From assembly GCF_022458985.1 (NCBI RefSeq), contig NC_061778.1, positions 8,077,501 through 8,141,500 on the forward strand: a stretch of DNA of 64,000 nt, in the 5' to 3' direction. The notes below the pieces were generated by a model. That model made no database searches, was not told where the DNA came from, and worked only from the letters and a program-made list of their open reading frames with translations. The position numbers were made by a program, and so were the translations under genes. This document shows, in pieces, positions 12,181 through 22,539 of the stretch. Numbering within the stretch: the first letter of the stretch is position 1; each line of letters starts with the position of its first letter. Source of the stretch: Mugil cephalus (Eukaryota > Chordata > Actinopteri > Mugiliformes > Mugilidae).

Positions 12181-15140
12181 ATGGACCGCTGGAAGGGCAG
12201 AGTAGCGCTAGTGACCGGGGCCTCGGTGGGGATCGGGGCGGCCATAGCCAGGGAGCTGGTCCGGTGCGGCATGAAGGTGGTGGGCTGCGCCAGGGACGTA
12301 GAGAAAATACAGGTTTGAAATCAAGTGAAAACTTATCTGTCAGCACTTTCCATAGAGTCACCGTCCACAGCTATCAGGAAGTACGGGGTTGCACTTCAAT
12401 TACTTCTATTTATCCTATTTTATTCATTACTTTTAGCTTTATTAAAGAAATGACTTAACTCTTATTTTGTGCCTCTCAGTAACTTTATTAAAATTTGCTT
12501 AAGGATGCAAATGCACTAATATGTCTCTGTAACAACCAGTTATATATATATATATTTATATATATATTACATACACACAGTATAATGGTGAGCTGTGTCA
12601 TGTTTACGTAAGCTTTGAGAAGATGTTGGTCATTTATTTACATGAGTGAGCATGTGACACGTTTGCTTGCAGTCACGTGACTTTCATTCAACGGATGTTT
12701 AACCACAATCGCCACAATAAAACGCTTGTAGCGTTGAAAATCAACTTTAGTAATGTTTCTAAAAACTGTGTTTAATAAAATATTAAGTTTGTAGTTTAAA
12801 GACAGGGAGTTATAAGCTATATATATATATAAGCTATGTATTTATGATGGCAGCACACAATGTTTCTGCTGTGAACTGAACATAATGCTGCATGGCACTT
12901 GTGCATCAACCAGTCATATGCATTTTTTTTATTTTATTTTTTTAATTTTTTAAATGCAAACCCTAACGTCAGTTAGCATCAAGAAGCATCAAGAAGCCTT
13001 TGAGGGCATTCGTTAGCAAACTATCTAACTTAATATAGGAAATGTAACACTTGTGAGTATTTGTGCAGACTCATATTTTGTTTTAGTGGACAGGGTTTTA
13101 TAATAATGGCAGCTTCACTACTAAAGACCGCCTTCACTACCGTCATAAGAGTTTTATGAAGTAAAACATTAAAGAGGAAGCATTAAAGTAAAACATTGAA
13201 GAAGACACACACTGGGACTAAATTAATTACATGGTGAATCATTTTCAGAAAAATCTGCTGATGATTTTTTGGTAATTTTGTAAATATGAAAATCCAGCAT
13301 TTAAATGCCAAATTCATAACTGTACTTAAAGACACCTTGTGATTTTCAGAAACTGGCAGCCGAGTGTCAGAGCGCCGGCCATCCTGGTGTTCTGGTGCCT
13401 TTCAAGTGTGACTTGACCATAGAGGAGGACATTCAGACGATGTTCTCGGCCATCAAGGCGCAGCACAAAGGCGTGGACGTGTGCATCAACAACGCTGGCT
13501 TGGCGCATCCGGAGCCGCTGCTGAGCGGGAAAACCAGCGGCTGGAAGAACATGCTGGATGTAAGAGCTCAATGTTCATCTAAATCTGATTTTTGGATTAA
13601 AATATGTGAGAAAGTTGTGTTTTGATACCACATACATTTCTTTTCTGTTTGCAGCTGAACGTTCTTGCCTTGTCTGTTTGCACACGTGAAGCGTATCAGT
13701 CGATAAAAGAAAGAAACGTCGACGATGGCCACATCATAAACATAAACAGGTGTGCATTGATAATCAAGGTTGTGGTTCTGTTGAGTTAATATTTAATTAT
13801 CAGATAAACTTATTGTTAAGTAGTAAGGTCATCTTTCAGATTCTCTCGACGACCTTGTTCACACCTGGTATCTTTATTACAGCGCAGCGGTGAACTTATT
13901 GTGTGTTTTATTTTTAATCTGGGCATCGTGCCTCACGCCCCTAAAATACCTTACGGCAGGTAAATAAATAACTTAACGTCACAGCCTGTTCCACATTATA
14001 CAACATTTCCCCAAATCATGACACACGTACAACAAACAACTGTTCAAGGTCCTGAAACAACAGTAGAGATCCGTTAGAGAAACAAGCTGTTAAAATATTC
14101 AACTGCTCCCCAAATGAGTTTATTTGCATATAGAACACGAACTAAGACCAGATGCATGTGGAGACACATTTAATTCAAGGTTCAAGTAAAAAAAAAAGCA
14201 GTGAAATTATTATTTCTAACAACACCTAATATAAAAAAAAAAAACAAGGTGCGAGAGAAATCTGTTAGATTAACAACTGGCTTAATCCCAAAGGTTTCAA
14301 ATGCATCCTAAATGAGTCTTGGGTATGTTCACACCTGTTCTTGGAGCTAGCCATTTGTGAAAACGTTTGACTCGGGTTGAGAGGTTTTGCTTAAAAATGA
14401 CTTAAATTAATTATAAAAATGAATTCTGCTGATACATCTGGATGCTAATACAATAAATATGGTTTTCATAGAGCTGCTGACACCTAATTAATTCAGAATC
14501 TTACCAGTGCTTTGTCCTGAGCTCATAAATCTTCTTCTGTTGCAGCATGAGTGGACATCGTGTAGTTCCCAACTCCGAAATACATTTCTACACCGCCACC
14601 AAGTACGCAGTGACGGCCCTGACCGAGGGTCTGAGGCAGGAGCTGCGTGAGGCCAACACTCATATCCGAGCCACGGTAAAGCTTCAACACATTCAGACTC
14701 CAGCTATTCAACCATCACTATCGGATGTCTAAGTTTACCCCTCGTCCCCTCTGTCTGCAGTGCATTTCTCCTGGTGTAGTGGAGACTGAATTTGCTCCAC
14801 GTCTTTACAGCCACAATCCAGATAAAGCGGCTGCTTCATACACTAAATTTAAGGTAAAATGTTATTCCTTCATTCATTGAGAACTGGAAATCCCTAGAAG
14901 GATAAAAAAGGTATTTAAGCACCTGTTTTTCTCTCACAGGCTCTGGAGGCGATTGATGTTGCAAATGCTGTTCTCTACGTTCTCAGTGCTCCTCCACATG
15001 TGCAGGTAATTTATTTCTCTCTTATTTTCACACTGTTTTTGAACTTTTCTCTGTGAATAGTGGTGGTTTTACCAGTAATGAGACAACTTTTCTTTCAGAT
15101 TGGAGACGTTCAGATGCGCCCAGTGGAGCAGGTGTTTTAA
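12181..15140 (+). CDS. dhrs11: Dehydrogenase/reductase SDR family member 11, copy 1
   Basis: Seven exons (12181-12312, 13350-13559, 13655-13749, 14546-14675, 14761-14853, 14940-15005, 15099-15140) give a 255-residue protein; human DHRS11 is 260. DHRS11 is a cytosolic classical SDR, a NADPH-dependent keto-reductase acting on steroids and other carbonyls. Visible motifs: cofactor glycine motif TGASVGIG (12-19), basic residue in GCAR (38) fitting NADP(H), structural NNAG (92-95), catalytic Ser146 in INSMSG, and Tyr161 with Lys165 in FYTATK. CISPGVVET (190-198) leads into the substrate loop, and the C-terminus is IGDVQMRPVEQVF. The start follows the promoter block directly and matches exon 1 of copy 2. 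All key residues are intact. Confidence 0.95.
12541..12568. repeat. (TA)n tract in dhrs11 copy 1 intron 1
   Basis: Alternating TA sequence with one TTT interruption, inside intron 1. Another short TA run is at 12819-12830. Confidence 0.9.
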
Positions 15141-15359
15141 AGATGCACAATGTGTCGACTGAATTTCCATACTGACAAACCCTTCATGAGATTCGTTTAC
15201 TGCAAAATCACACAAAGCAGACGCTTTATCTGAATAACTTTTTGTACAAACATTTGTACTGTAATTTTGCAACAAAGCTTTGAATTAAATCTAATGATTA
15301 GATTTGTTGCATTTCATCTTTGCTGTTCCATGATTGCATGAAATCTTACATTTGGTAAC

Positions 15360-15474
15360 TTCATTGTTGCATATAAATGGAAAAAAAATACATATATATA
15401 TATAATATATATATTTAAAAAAAAAACAGAATATTTGTGCGTTTCTGTTTGTTCTTTGCTGTTGTCAGGGACTG
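15360..15474. repeat. Left edge of the second dhrs11 duplication unit
   Basis: The sequence GTTGCATATAAATG followed by a TA-rich tract and GTTGTC(A/G)GGGACTG matches about 11827-11900 upstream of copy 1. This places the duplication boundary here, about 220 bp after the stop codon of copy 1. Confidence 0.6.
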
Positions 15475-16030
15475 CTGGCCCTCGGACAGTTTCACATTAT
15501 TAAATCTGGCCCTCCTTACAAAAAGGTTGGACATCCCTGGGTTATATGAACAGCAAGCAAACATATGGGGAAAACATGGCACCAGGATGTACTATGGGAG
15601 GAAACGAGTTGGTGGAAGAAGTGTGATGTTTTGTTTTCTGCTGGGACACCTTGGGTTCTGCTATTCATGTGGATGCTACTTTCACACATACCACCTACAT
15701 AAGCTGCAGAACATGTTTCATGGAAATGAAAGCGTGTACTGTACCCGCTTTCAGGATAATACACGTTGCTGTAAAGTAAAAACAAACAAACAAAAAATGG
15801 GTCATGAATAGTTTGAGGAACACAACAACAAGTTCAAGGTGTTGCCTACAAATTCACTAGATCTTAATCCAGTCTGTGGGATGTGTAGGACAAAAAAATG
15901 AGATCTGTGACGGCTCCACATTCCAACTTGTAACGATCTGCTAACTTCTTGGTGGCAGATACCATAGCACGTCATACCTAGATGAATCAGGACAAGTTTA
16001 GAGTACGCAATACTAGGCAGGTGGTCACAA
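15475..16030 (+). mobile_element. Degenerate Tc1/mariner-like DNA transposon remnant
   Basis: Absent from the equivalent place upstream of dhrs11 copy 1, so it is an insertion in the copy 2 unit. Its plus-strand translation is broken by frameshifts and stops but keeps the string NSLDLNP near 15850-15870. This recalls the SPDLNPIE signature of Tc1/mariner DDE transposases. An open frame of about 124 codons ends near 15811 and is part of this decayed element, not a host gene. Family assignment is from memory of common fish repeats. Confidence 0.55.
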
Positions 16031-16150
16031 TGTGAAGGCTGTTCCTATAGCTTTTATATTATATTTTGTATGGGCAATGAAGCCAGAAATTAATTTGTTT
16101 TGCCGTTTGGCTAATTCTGACTTTGTAGTTTCATTTATCTCCTAAAACAG
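16031..16150. repeat. Duplicated dhrs11 upstream sequence
   Basis: TTTGTTTTGCCGTTTGG and the following stretch up to CCTAAAACAG at 16150 match 11940-11995 upstream of copy 1 with few differences. In copy 1 this runs straight into the promoter; here it is interrupted by a 2-kb insertion. Confidence 0.7.
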
Positions 16151-18117
16151 AACTGAATAACTATTTTCCTACAGTTGTCATCTATGGAGTCAGAACAGTG
16201 ACTTTAATATTTGTCAATGAAGACAGAATATTTGGCATTGTAACAAAAGTTTTCTGTCTTCATGATGTCTGTTTTTTCAGTCCGATTGGTTTTCAGTTTT
16301 GATTTACTCCATAGAAAATGTTTGTTTGTGTTTATGTATTGGAAGTGCATTAAGTGTTCACCAAAGTCACTGTCTTTCAACTTCTTGAGGTTTCATTCCA
16401 AGTTGTTTTTCTAATTATAACCAGTACAAACCAGTGAAGTAAAACCTTGTTTAACTTTCAGTTTTAAATGATTGAATTTTAAGATCCGTTTGACAAAACA
16501 TTTCTAAAAAGGTTGAATATTGACATGCTTGTTAGGTTGGATTAACTTTTTGACCATTTCTTGATGAGTGTTGATGTTTCATGTTCGTTCCATGAGAGAC
16601 TGGCGACCTGTCTACAGTGTAACCTTAGACTTAGACTAAGACAGACTTTAATGATCCACATGGGAAATTGTTACATTGTTAATTATTACAAAAATGAGCT
16701 GTTATACAGCTGGATAGAGTTTGGAATAAAAGAAGTTGTGTAGCGTTCACTATAGCAGCAGAGCTGAATCAGTCCCCTGGAGAATGAGCTCTTCTGTCCC
16801 TTTAGTGTTTGGTGAAGTGGATGGGATGGATTGTCCATAATGGAGAGCAGTTTATCCAGTGCCCCCCTGTTCCTCACTGAGACAAATGTAGCCCTGCAGC
16901 CTAATGACAGCTTGGATGAGCTCCAGCCCCCGGCAACCCTCTAAAGAAGAGGTACCTAATACGTTAATCGCAGGTAGATCAATCAGTCTTTATTTCAGGC
17001 TTGGATCGGTCCATATGAAAAAAAAAAATGGTGTTATATCTTTATTGCAACATGCCCACACATCCACAGTCATGCACAATATCACCATATCAAGACAGTG
17101 CAATAATTTTTCTTCTTAGAATATTAAAAACAAAGATGGATAGAGCTTTAAACACTGTAACAACAATTAATATTTTCAAGACGCAATCCAAGTTTGATTG
17201 AGGGCAACGAGGACAACAACCGCCATGGACTAAACAAGTAGTCCTCTGACTACAGTGGACATGATTCACCCCACCGTGAATTCTTTCTTCAAATGGATTG
17301 AACCCAATCGGTGATTGAGGATTTGGAGTATTTACTAAAAAAAAAAAAAAAAAAAAAATTGACAAAAGTTCCTCTACAGGTTCTGATTCCGTTTTTCAAT
17401 TAACACTATTTTTATCACTATCAAATCTGCACTGTGCATTAAGTTGTGGTCGTGCATTTGAGTCGTCGGTTGAGTAAATAAGTCATGTCAATAAGACAAT
17501 ATATGTGTGCGTGTATGAATGAAGAAAATGCCTGTGTGAGTGTTCAAAGTGTCAGTTAGATAACAAGCATGCATAAGTCCCAGTAAAAGGAAACTGGATG
17601 CTCTAATAGCTCATTCCATTACATGAAATAGCGACATATTGCAACATACTCTTTTATGTCCCCCACTCCCTAAAAAGTGTATAGATCACAGTTTTTGTCT
17701 CACTTGGCTTCCTCAAAAAATCTCCATGCCACACTAGTAGGTTGAGGATCTCCAGGCGAAATGGTTCCATCCATGTCATGTTTCGGTAGCGACAGGCAGC
17801 AACAACCTATTTTATAACCTGAAGGTGCGTTCATGCGTCCCTAAGCCACTCCCACTTAAACCCTCCCCTACACTCCAAAATCCTGCCAGTAAGTTGAAAC
17901 TGAAACACAAAATATTGAAACTGAAAAAAAAAAATTAAAAAAAAAAATAATTAAAAATAAAAATCTAAAATTGAGAAACAGTGAGACGGGAAAAAAAGAA
18001 AGCTAACTTTCGTTACAAAGCCACATATTATTTCCAATGCCAAATTCTTTTTTCAGCGCCAAAGATTCTATTTTCAATGCCAAAGAATAAAGTCAGTGTT
18101 ATGGCACCATATACAGG
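16151..18117. mobile_element. 2-kb composite insertion in the upstream region of dhrs11 copy 2
   Basis: By comparison with copy 1, sequence between CCTAAAACAG and TACCCTGGACG is extra here. It includes a LINE 3' fragment (listed separately), poly-A/T runs near 17337-17358 and 17923-17960, and otherwise unrecognised AT-rich DNA. Whether it arrived in one event or several is unknown. Confidence 0.55.
16624..16935 (-). mobile_element. Non-LTR retrotransposon 3' end fragment
   Basis: On the minus strand a short degenerate frame reads LDKLLSIMDNPSHPLHQTL and later SFIPNSIQLYNSS. This is followed by a tail similar to fish LINEs (AATTTCCCATGTGGATCATT) and a short TCTAAG repeat. This is the usual C-terminus and 3' tail of fish L2/Rex-type LINEs. 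It is truncated at the 5' side. Confidence 0.6.
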
Positions 18118-18125
18118 TACCCTGG

Positions 18126-18180
18126 ACGCAGTTCAGTGACGTATGTTGACGTTCGCAAAAACACCTCTGACGTGCTGCGT
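18126..18180 (+). promoter_or_regulatory. dhrs11: Proximal promoter of dhrs11 copy 2
   Basis: Near-identical to the copy 1 promoter block. It keeps the three TGACGT sites (18137, 18147, 18168) and the right arm GTGCTGCGTTC, but the left arm has changed (GGACGCAGTTC), so the inverted repeat is degraded. Confidence 0.6.
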
Positions 18181-18292
18181 TCAGGGGCTAAATTGACAGT
18201 CGGGACTCGGAGGTGTGACTCAGCGTGGTTCTCCCTGTTGTAATAACTGTGGGGAGTCCGTGTTTCAATCCGATTACAGGTATCCCGCAGTG

Positions 18293-21200
18293 ATGCACCG
18301 CTGGAGGGGCAGAGTGGCGCTGGTGACCGGGGCCTCGGCGGGGATGGGGGCGGCCATAGCCAGGCAGCTGGTCCGGTGCGGCATGAAGGTGATGGGCTGC
18401 TCCAAGGATGTAGAGAACATACAGGTATGAAATGAAGTGAAAGTTTATCTGTCACAACTTTTCACAGTGTTACCGTCCACAGTTATCACGAAGTACAGGG
18501 TTGCACTTATATTATTTCTCTTCATCCTATTTTATTCATTAGTTAAAGTATAAAGCTTTAAATAAGCTGTGTTTTGTAAAGTATTAAGTTTGTAGTTTGA
18601 AGACATGGATTTTTCTTTTCTCCAACTTAACTCTGCTGTGATGCATTTTTCTGAAAAGGGAATATATACATATTTATTTTATTATTATAAAAAAATGCAT
18701 AAACTATGTATTATTTATGATTGCACTTATCACTACTTGACGCCACACATGTCAAATCGTAGCTGCCCTCCAATGCTCCAACCAGTCCTATGCATTTGTA
18801 TCACCAGATAACTTTAAACAGTCACCAACTAGGATCTAAAAATATATTTTTTGATCCAGCTTGATCTTGATTTGAAAGATTAGATACTGATTCATAACAT
18901 ACTTGAATGGATGTTTTTAAATACATTTTTGTATTGCATATATGCATTGTGTAATTTTTAAAAAAAAAACATTTTTATTCGATTTTCGGTTCAGATACAA
19001 CAATGCTTGACACATTCAATGTATCCAGATAAACTAGAAATGTATATGTATTAGGAAGTTTGTCTTACAGTGTATGTTGAGAATAACAATTAACTTAACC
19101 GCCAGAACTAATGGTAAAAAAAAAGTAAAGTAGGACATATAATTAAAAAAAAAAAAAAAAAAAGAAAAGAAAAAAAGAAATACATGGATAAATAAATAAA
19201 ATTTAAAGAACGGTGACCTTTATTGAAGTTACAAATAAAAAAGAAAAAAAACAAGAAAACAAGCAAATATTCTATAAATAGCTACAAGGTTTTGTTGAAA
19301 ATTTTACCAGGATGCGCAAGTGAGATCTAACCTTCTCAAGTAAAACAGTTACAAGACTGGAATGTTTCTAAACAAATTGATAATGAATCGAGACCTTGAC
19401 CCTGACCTTTAATCGTGACTTGAAATAAAATCTGTTGAACTGCACTTCAACAGCATCCGTTAGCATCAAGAAGCCTTTGGCGTTATTAGTTTGCTAACTT
19501 CCTAGCTCAATATAGGAAACGTAACACTTTGAAATTGAAATCTGAATTGAAATTTAGCTTTATGGATAGAGTTTTACAATAATGGCAGCTAAACACAAAG
19601 ACCGCCTTCACAGCCATCATAAGAGTTTTATCAAGTGAAACATTAAAGAAGAAGCATTAAAGTAAAACATTAAAGAAGATGGTGACTGAATAGATCACAT
19701 GGTGAATAATTTTCTTTTCAAGTTTCCATGAAATCAGCAGCTGAAAATGACTCCACTTAACTTTTTTAAGAAAATCCAGCATTTAAATACCAAATTCATA
19801 ACTATACTTAAAGACACAGTTGATTGTGGGGTTGAGCTCTTTCCTTGTGATTTTCAGAAACTGGCAGCCGAGTGTCAGAGCGCCGGCCATCCTGGTGTTC
19901 TGGCATCTTTCAAGTGTGACTTGACCATAGAGGAGGACATTCAGAAGATGTTCTCGGCCATCAAGGCGCAGCACAAAGGTGTGGACGTGTGCATCAACAA
20001 CGCTGGCTTGGCGCATCCGGAGGCGCTGCTGAGCGGGAAAACCAGCGGCTGGAAGGACATGCTGGATGTAAGAGGTCAATGTTCATCTTTGGAGTAAATA
20101 TATGTCAAAACAACGCTTTGATACCACATACATTTCTTTACTGTTTGCAGCTGAACGTTCTTGCCTTGTCTATTTGCACACGTGAAGCGTATCAGTCGAT
20201 GAAAGAAAGAAACGTCGATGATGGCCACATCATAAACATAAACAGGTGCGAGTTTGTTTACTCATGCTGTACATTGATAGTCAAACTTAAGGATCTGCTG
20301 AGTTAATATTTAATTATCAGATAAACTTATTGTTAAGTAGTAAGGTCATCTTTCAGATTCTCTCGACGACCTCGTTCACACCTGGTATCTTTATTACAGG
20401 AGAGTTGTCTGCCACTGCTTCAAACAGTGCAGCGGTGAACTCGTTGTGTATTTTATTTTTAATCTGGGCATCGTGCCTCACGCCCCTAAAATACCTTACG
20501 GCAGGTAAATAAATAACTTAGCGTAAGAGAGTCATGACGCACATACAACAAACAGCTGTTCAATGTCCTGAAACAACAGCAGAGATCCATTAGAGCGGTG
20601 GCTCTCAATCTTTTTTGGGTCGTGACCCCATTTTGCTGTCACATACAAACAATCTCTCATATAATCATGAGCAGCATCTTTAACTTGATACAGTGAAGAT
20701 TTGAAAGAATTTAAGTGCTTCTGTTTCAGCTTTAGTTTGACATGTCTTATATGTATTAATAATGTGTCTCTGAACTAAATAATGAAATAGTTATCACCTA
20801 CTGTCAATCACGTCATGGTCATGTCACCGTTACGTTTTGCACATTGCATACTTAACAGCAGTGATGTTCGATAAATACACCCTAATGTGTCTGGTTAATC
20901 AAAGGAAAGTAGTGTATTTTCAAATCACAGCTTCATAAAGAATACAAGACATCCGAGCCATTTATTTATTTTAAACTCTGAAGTATATTTATATTTAATG
21001 ATACAAATTTGTGAAACAGTTTGAAACACTAAAAAATTAAATGAGTAAAATACTAAGACCATTTGTTAATCACTTTTATACCATATAACCCTAAGAACCA
21101 CACCGAAGGTTTCAGAAGCGGAACTCAAGTCACGGTGCGGTCACTGATCGCGGCCATGATTCAAGATTCAAGATCTGTGCCAGCTCAGATGTTTTATATG

Positions 21201-22361
21201 CTGCATTTTATTTGAACTACTTTCACTTTCACTGGCTCCTCCAGTGAGCAAACATATTCAATACCAGTATTTATCATTGTTTCCTGTTTTTTAATCTAAT
21301 CTTATTTTATTTTATCTTATGTTTTTTTTTTTTTATATAGTGTTTACTTTTTTGTGTTTAACAAAGCTACTGTGACAAAGTAAATTCCTTTGTGGATCAT
21401 TAAAATCTGTCTTGTCTTGTCTTGTCTTGGTCAACAACAACGCTCACCACTAATTAATGTTTGTGTATTATTTCATTAGTAAATGAAGTGAAACCTTTAA
21501 ATTACTGGCATTGGTGAACCAGAAGATAAGTTTTGCTTAAAAATCACTTAAATGGATTATAAAAATGGATTCTTCTGATACATCTGGATGCTAATACAGT
21601 AAATATGGTTTTCATAGAGCTGCTGACACCTAATTAATTCAGAATCTTACTCGTGTTTTGGCCTGAGCTCTTACATCTTCTTCTGTTGCAGTATGTGTGG
21701 ACATCGTGTAGCTCCCAACTCTGACATGCATTTCTACACCGCCTCCAAGTACGCAGTGACGGCCCTGACCGAGGGTCTGAGGCAGGAGCTGCGTGAGGCC
21801 AAAACTCATATCCGAGCCACAGTAAGGCTTCGACACTGTCTGTCTGCATTAAAAAGTACTTTCCCCTCCACACATTCAGACTGCATTGTGTTTTGATACT
21901 AAAAACACCACATCACCATGTATTCAACCATCATTATCTGATGTCTGACCTCATCCCCTCTGTCTGCAGAGTATTTCTCCTGGTTTAGTGGAGACTGACT
22001 TTACTCCGCAACTTTACAGACACAATCCAGATAAAGCTACTGCTTTATACAATAACTTTAAGGTAAAATGTTATTCCTTCATTTCTTCAGAACTGGAAAT
22101 CCTTAGAAGGATAAAAAAGGTATTTAAGCACCTGTTTTTCTCTCACAGCCTCTGGAAGCGATAGACATTGTAAGTGCTGTTCTATACATTCTCAGTGCTC
22201 CTCCACATGTGCAGGTAATTGATTTGTCTCTTATTTTCACGCCGCTGTGTCACATGTTTTTGAACTTTCCTCTGTGAATAGTGGTGGTTTTACCAGTGAT
22301 GAGACAACTTTTCTTTCAGATTGGAGACGTTCAGATGCGCCCAGTGGAGCAGCCGCTTTAA
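18293..22361 (+). CDS. dhrs11: Dehydrogenase/reductase SDR family member 11, tandem copy 2
   Basis: Seven exons (18293-18424, 19858-20067, 20151-20245, 21692-21821, 21970-22062, 22149-22214, 22320-22361) give 255 residues. Exon lengths and phases match copy 1. By eye the proteins differ at about 39 positions. Cofactor motif TGASAGMG, NNAG, Ser146, Tyr161 and Lys165 are kept, so an active NADP(H) reductase is expected. Differences cluster: exon 5, the loop after SPG that shapes the substrate pocket, has 10 changes in 31 residues, whereas exon 2 has 5 in 70. Ser148 of copy 1, two residues after the catalytic Ser, is Cys here. Introns 1 and 3 are longer than in copy 1 because of repeats. A diverged substrate range is an inference. 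Confidence 0.93.
20594..20660 (+). mobile_element. hAT-type terminal sequence in intron 3 of dhrs11 copy 2
   Basis: CGGTGGCTCTCAATC followed by TTTTTTGGGTCGTGACCCC resembles the common vertebrate hAT end CAGTGGTTCTCAA. No matching right end was found, so it is a fragment. It is absent from intron 3 of copy 1. Confidence 0.45.
21170..21430 (+). mobile_element. LINE/SINE 3' tail fragment in intron 3 of dhrs11 copy 2
   Basis: Ends in GTAAATTCCTTTGTGGATCA followed by four TCTTG repeats, which is the classic fish non-LTR retrotransposon 3' tail with a short tandem end. Missing from the shorter intron 3 of copy 1. Confidence 0.55.
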
Positions 22362-22539
22362 AGCTACACCATGTGTCGACTGAATTTCCATACTGACAAA
22401 TCCTTCTTGTGATTCATTTACTGCAAAATCACACAAAGCAGACACTTTATCTGAATAATGTTTTGCACAAACATTTGTACTGTAATTTTGCAATGAAGCT
22501 TTGAATTAAATCTAATGATTAGATTTGTTGCATTTCCTT

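Noticed and set aside
12000-12361. Minus-strand frames of 90-96 codons over dhrs11 exon 1
   Set aside because: Shadows of the real plus-strand exon and its GC-rich promoter; no splice or family support.
15437-15811. 124-codon open frame as a host gene
   Set aside because: It lies within a decayed transposon insertion, with frameshifts and a degenerate Tc1-like signature, and is absent from the equivalent site near dhrs11 copy 1.
21692-21821. Loss of the catalytic Ser in dhrs11 copy 2
   Set aside because: The Ser-to-Cys change is at residue 148. The motif Ser aligned with the SDR catalytic Ser is residue 146, encoded across the exon 3/4 junction, and it is kept in both copies.
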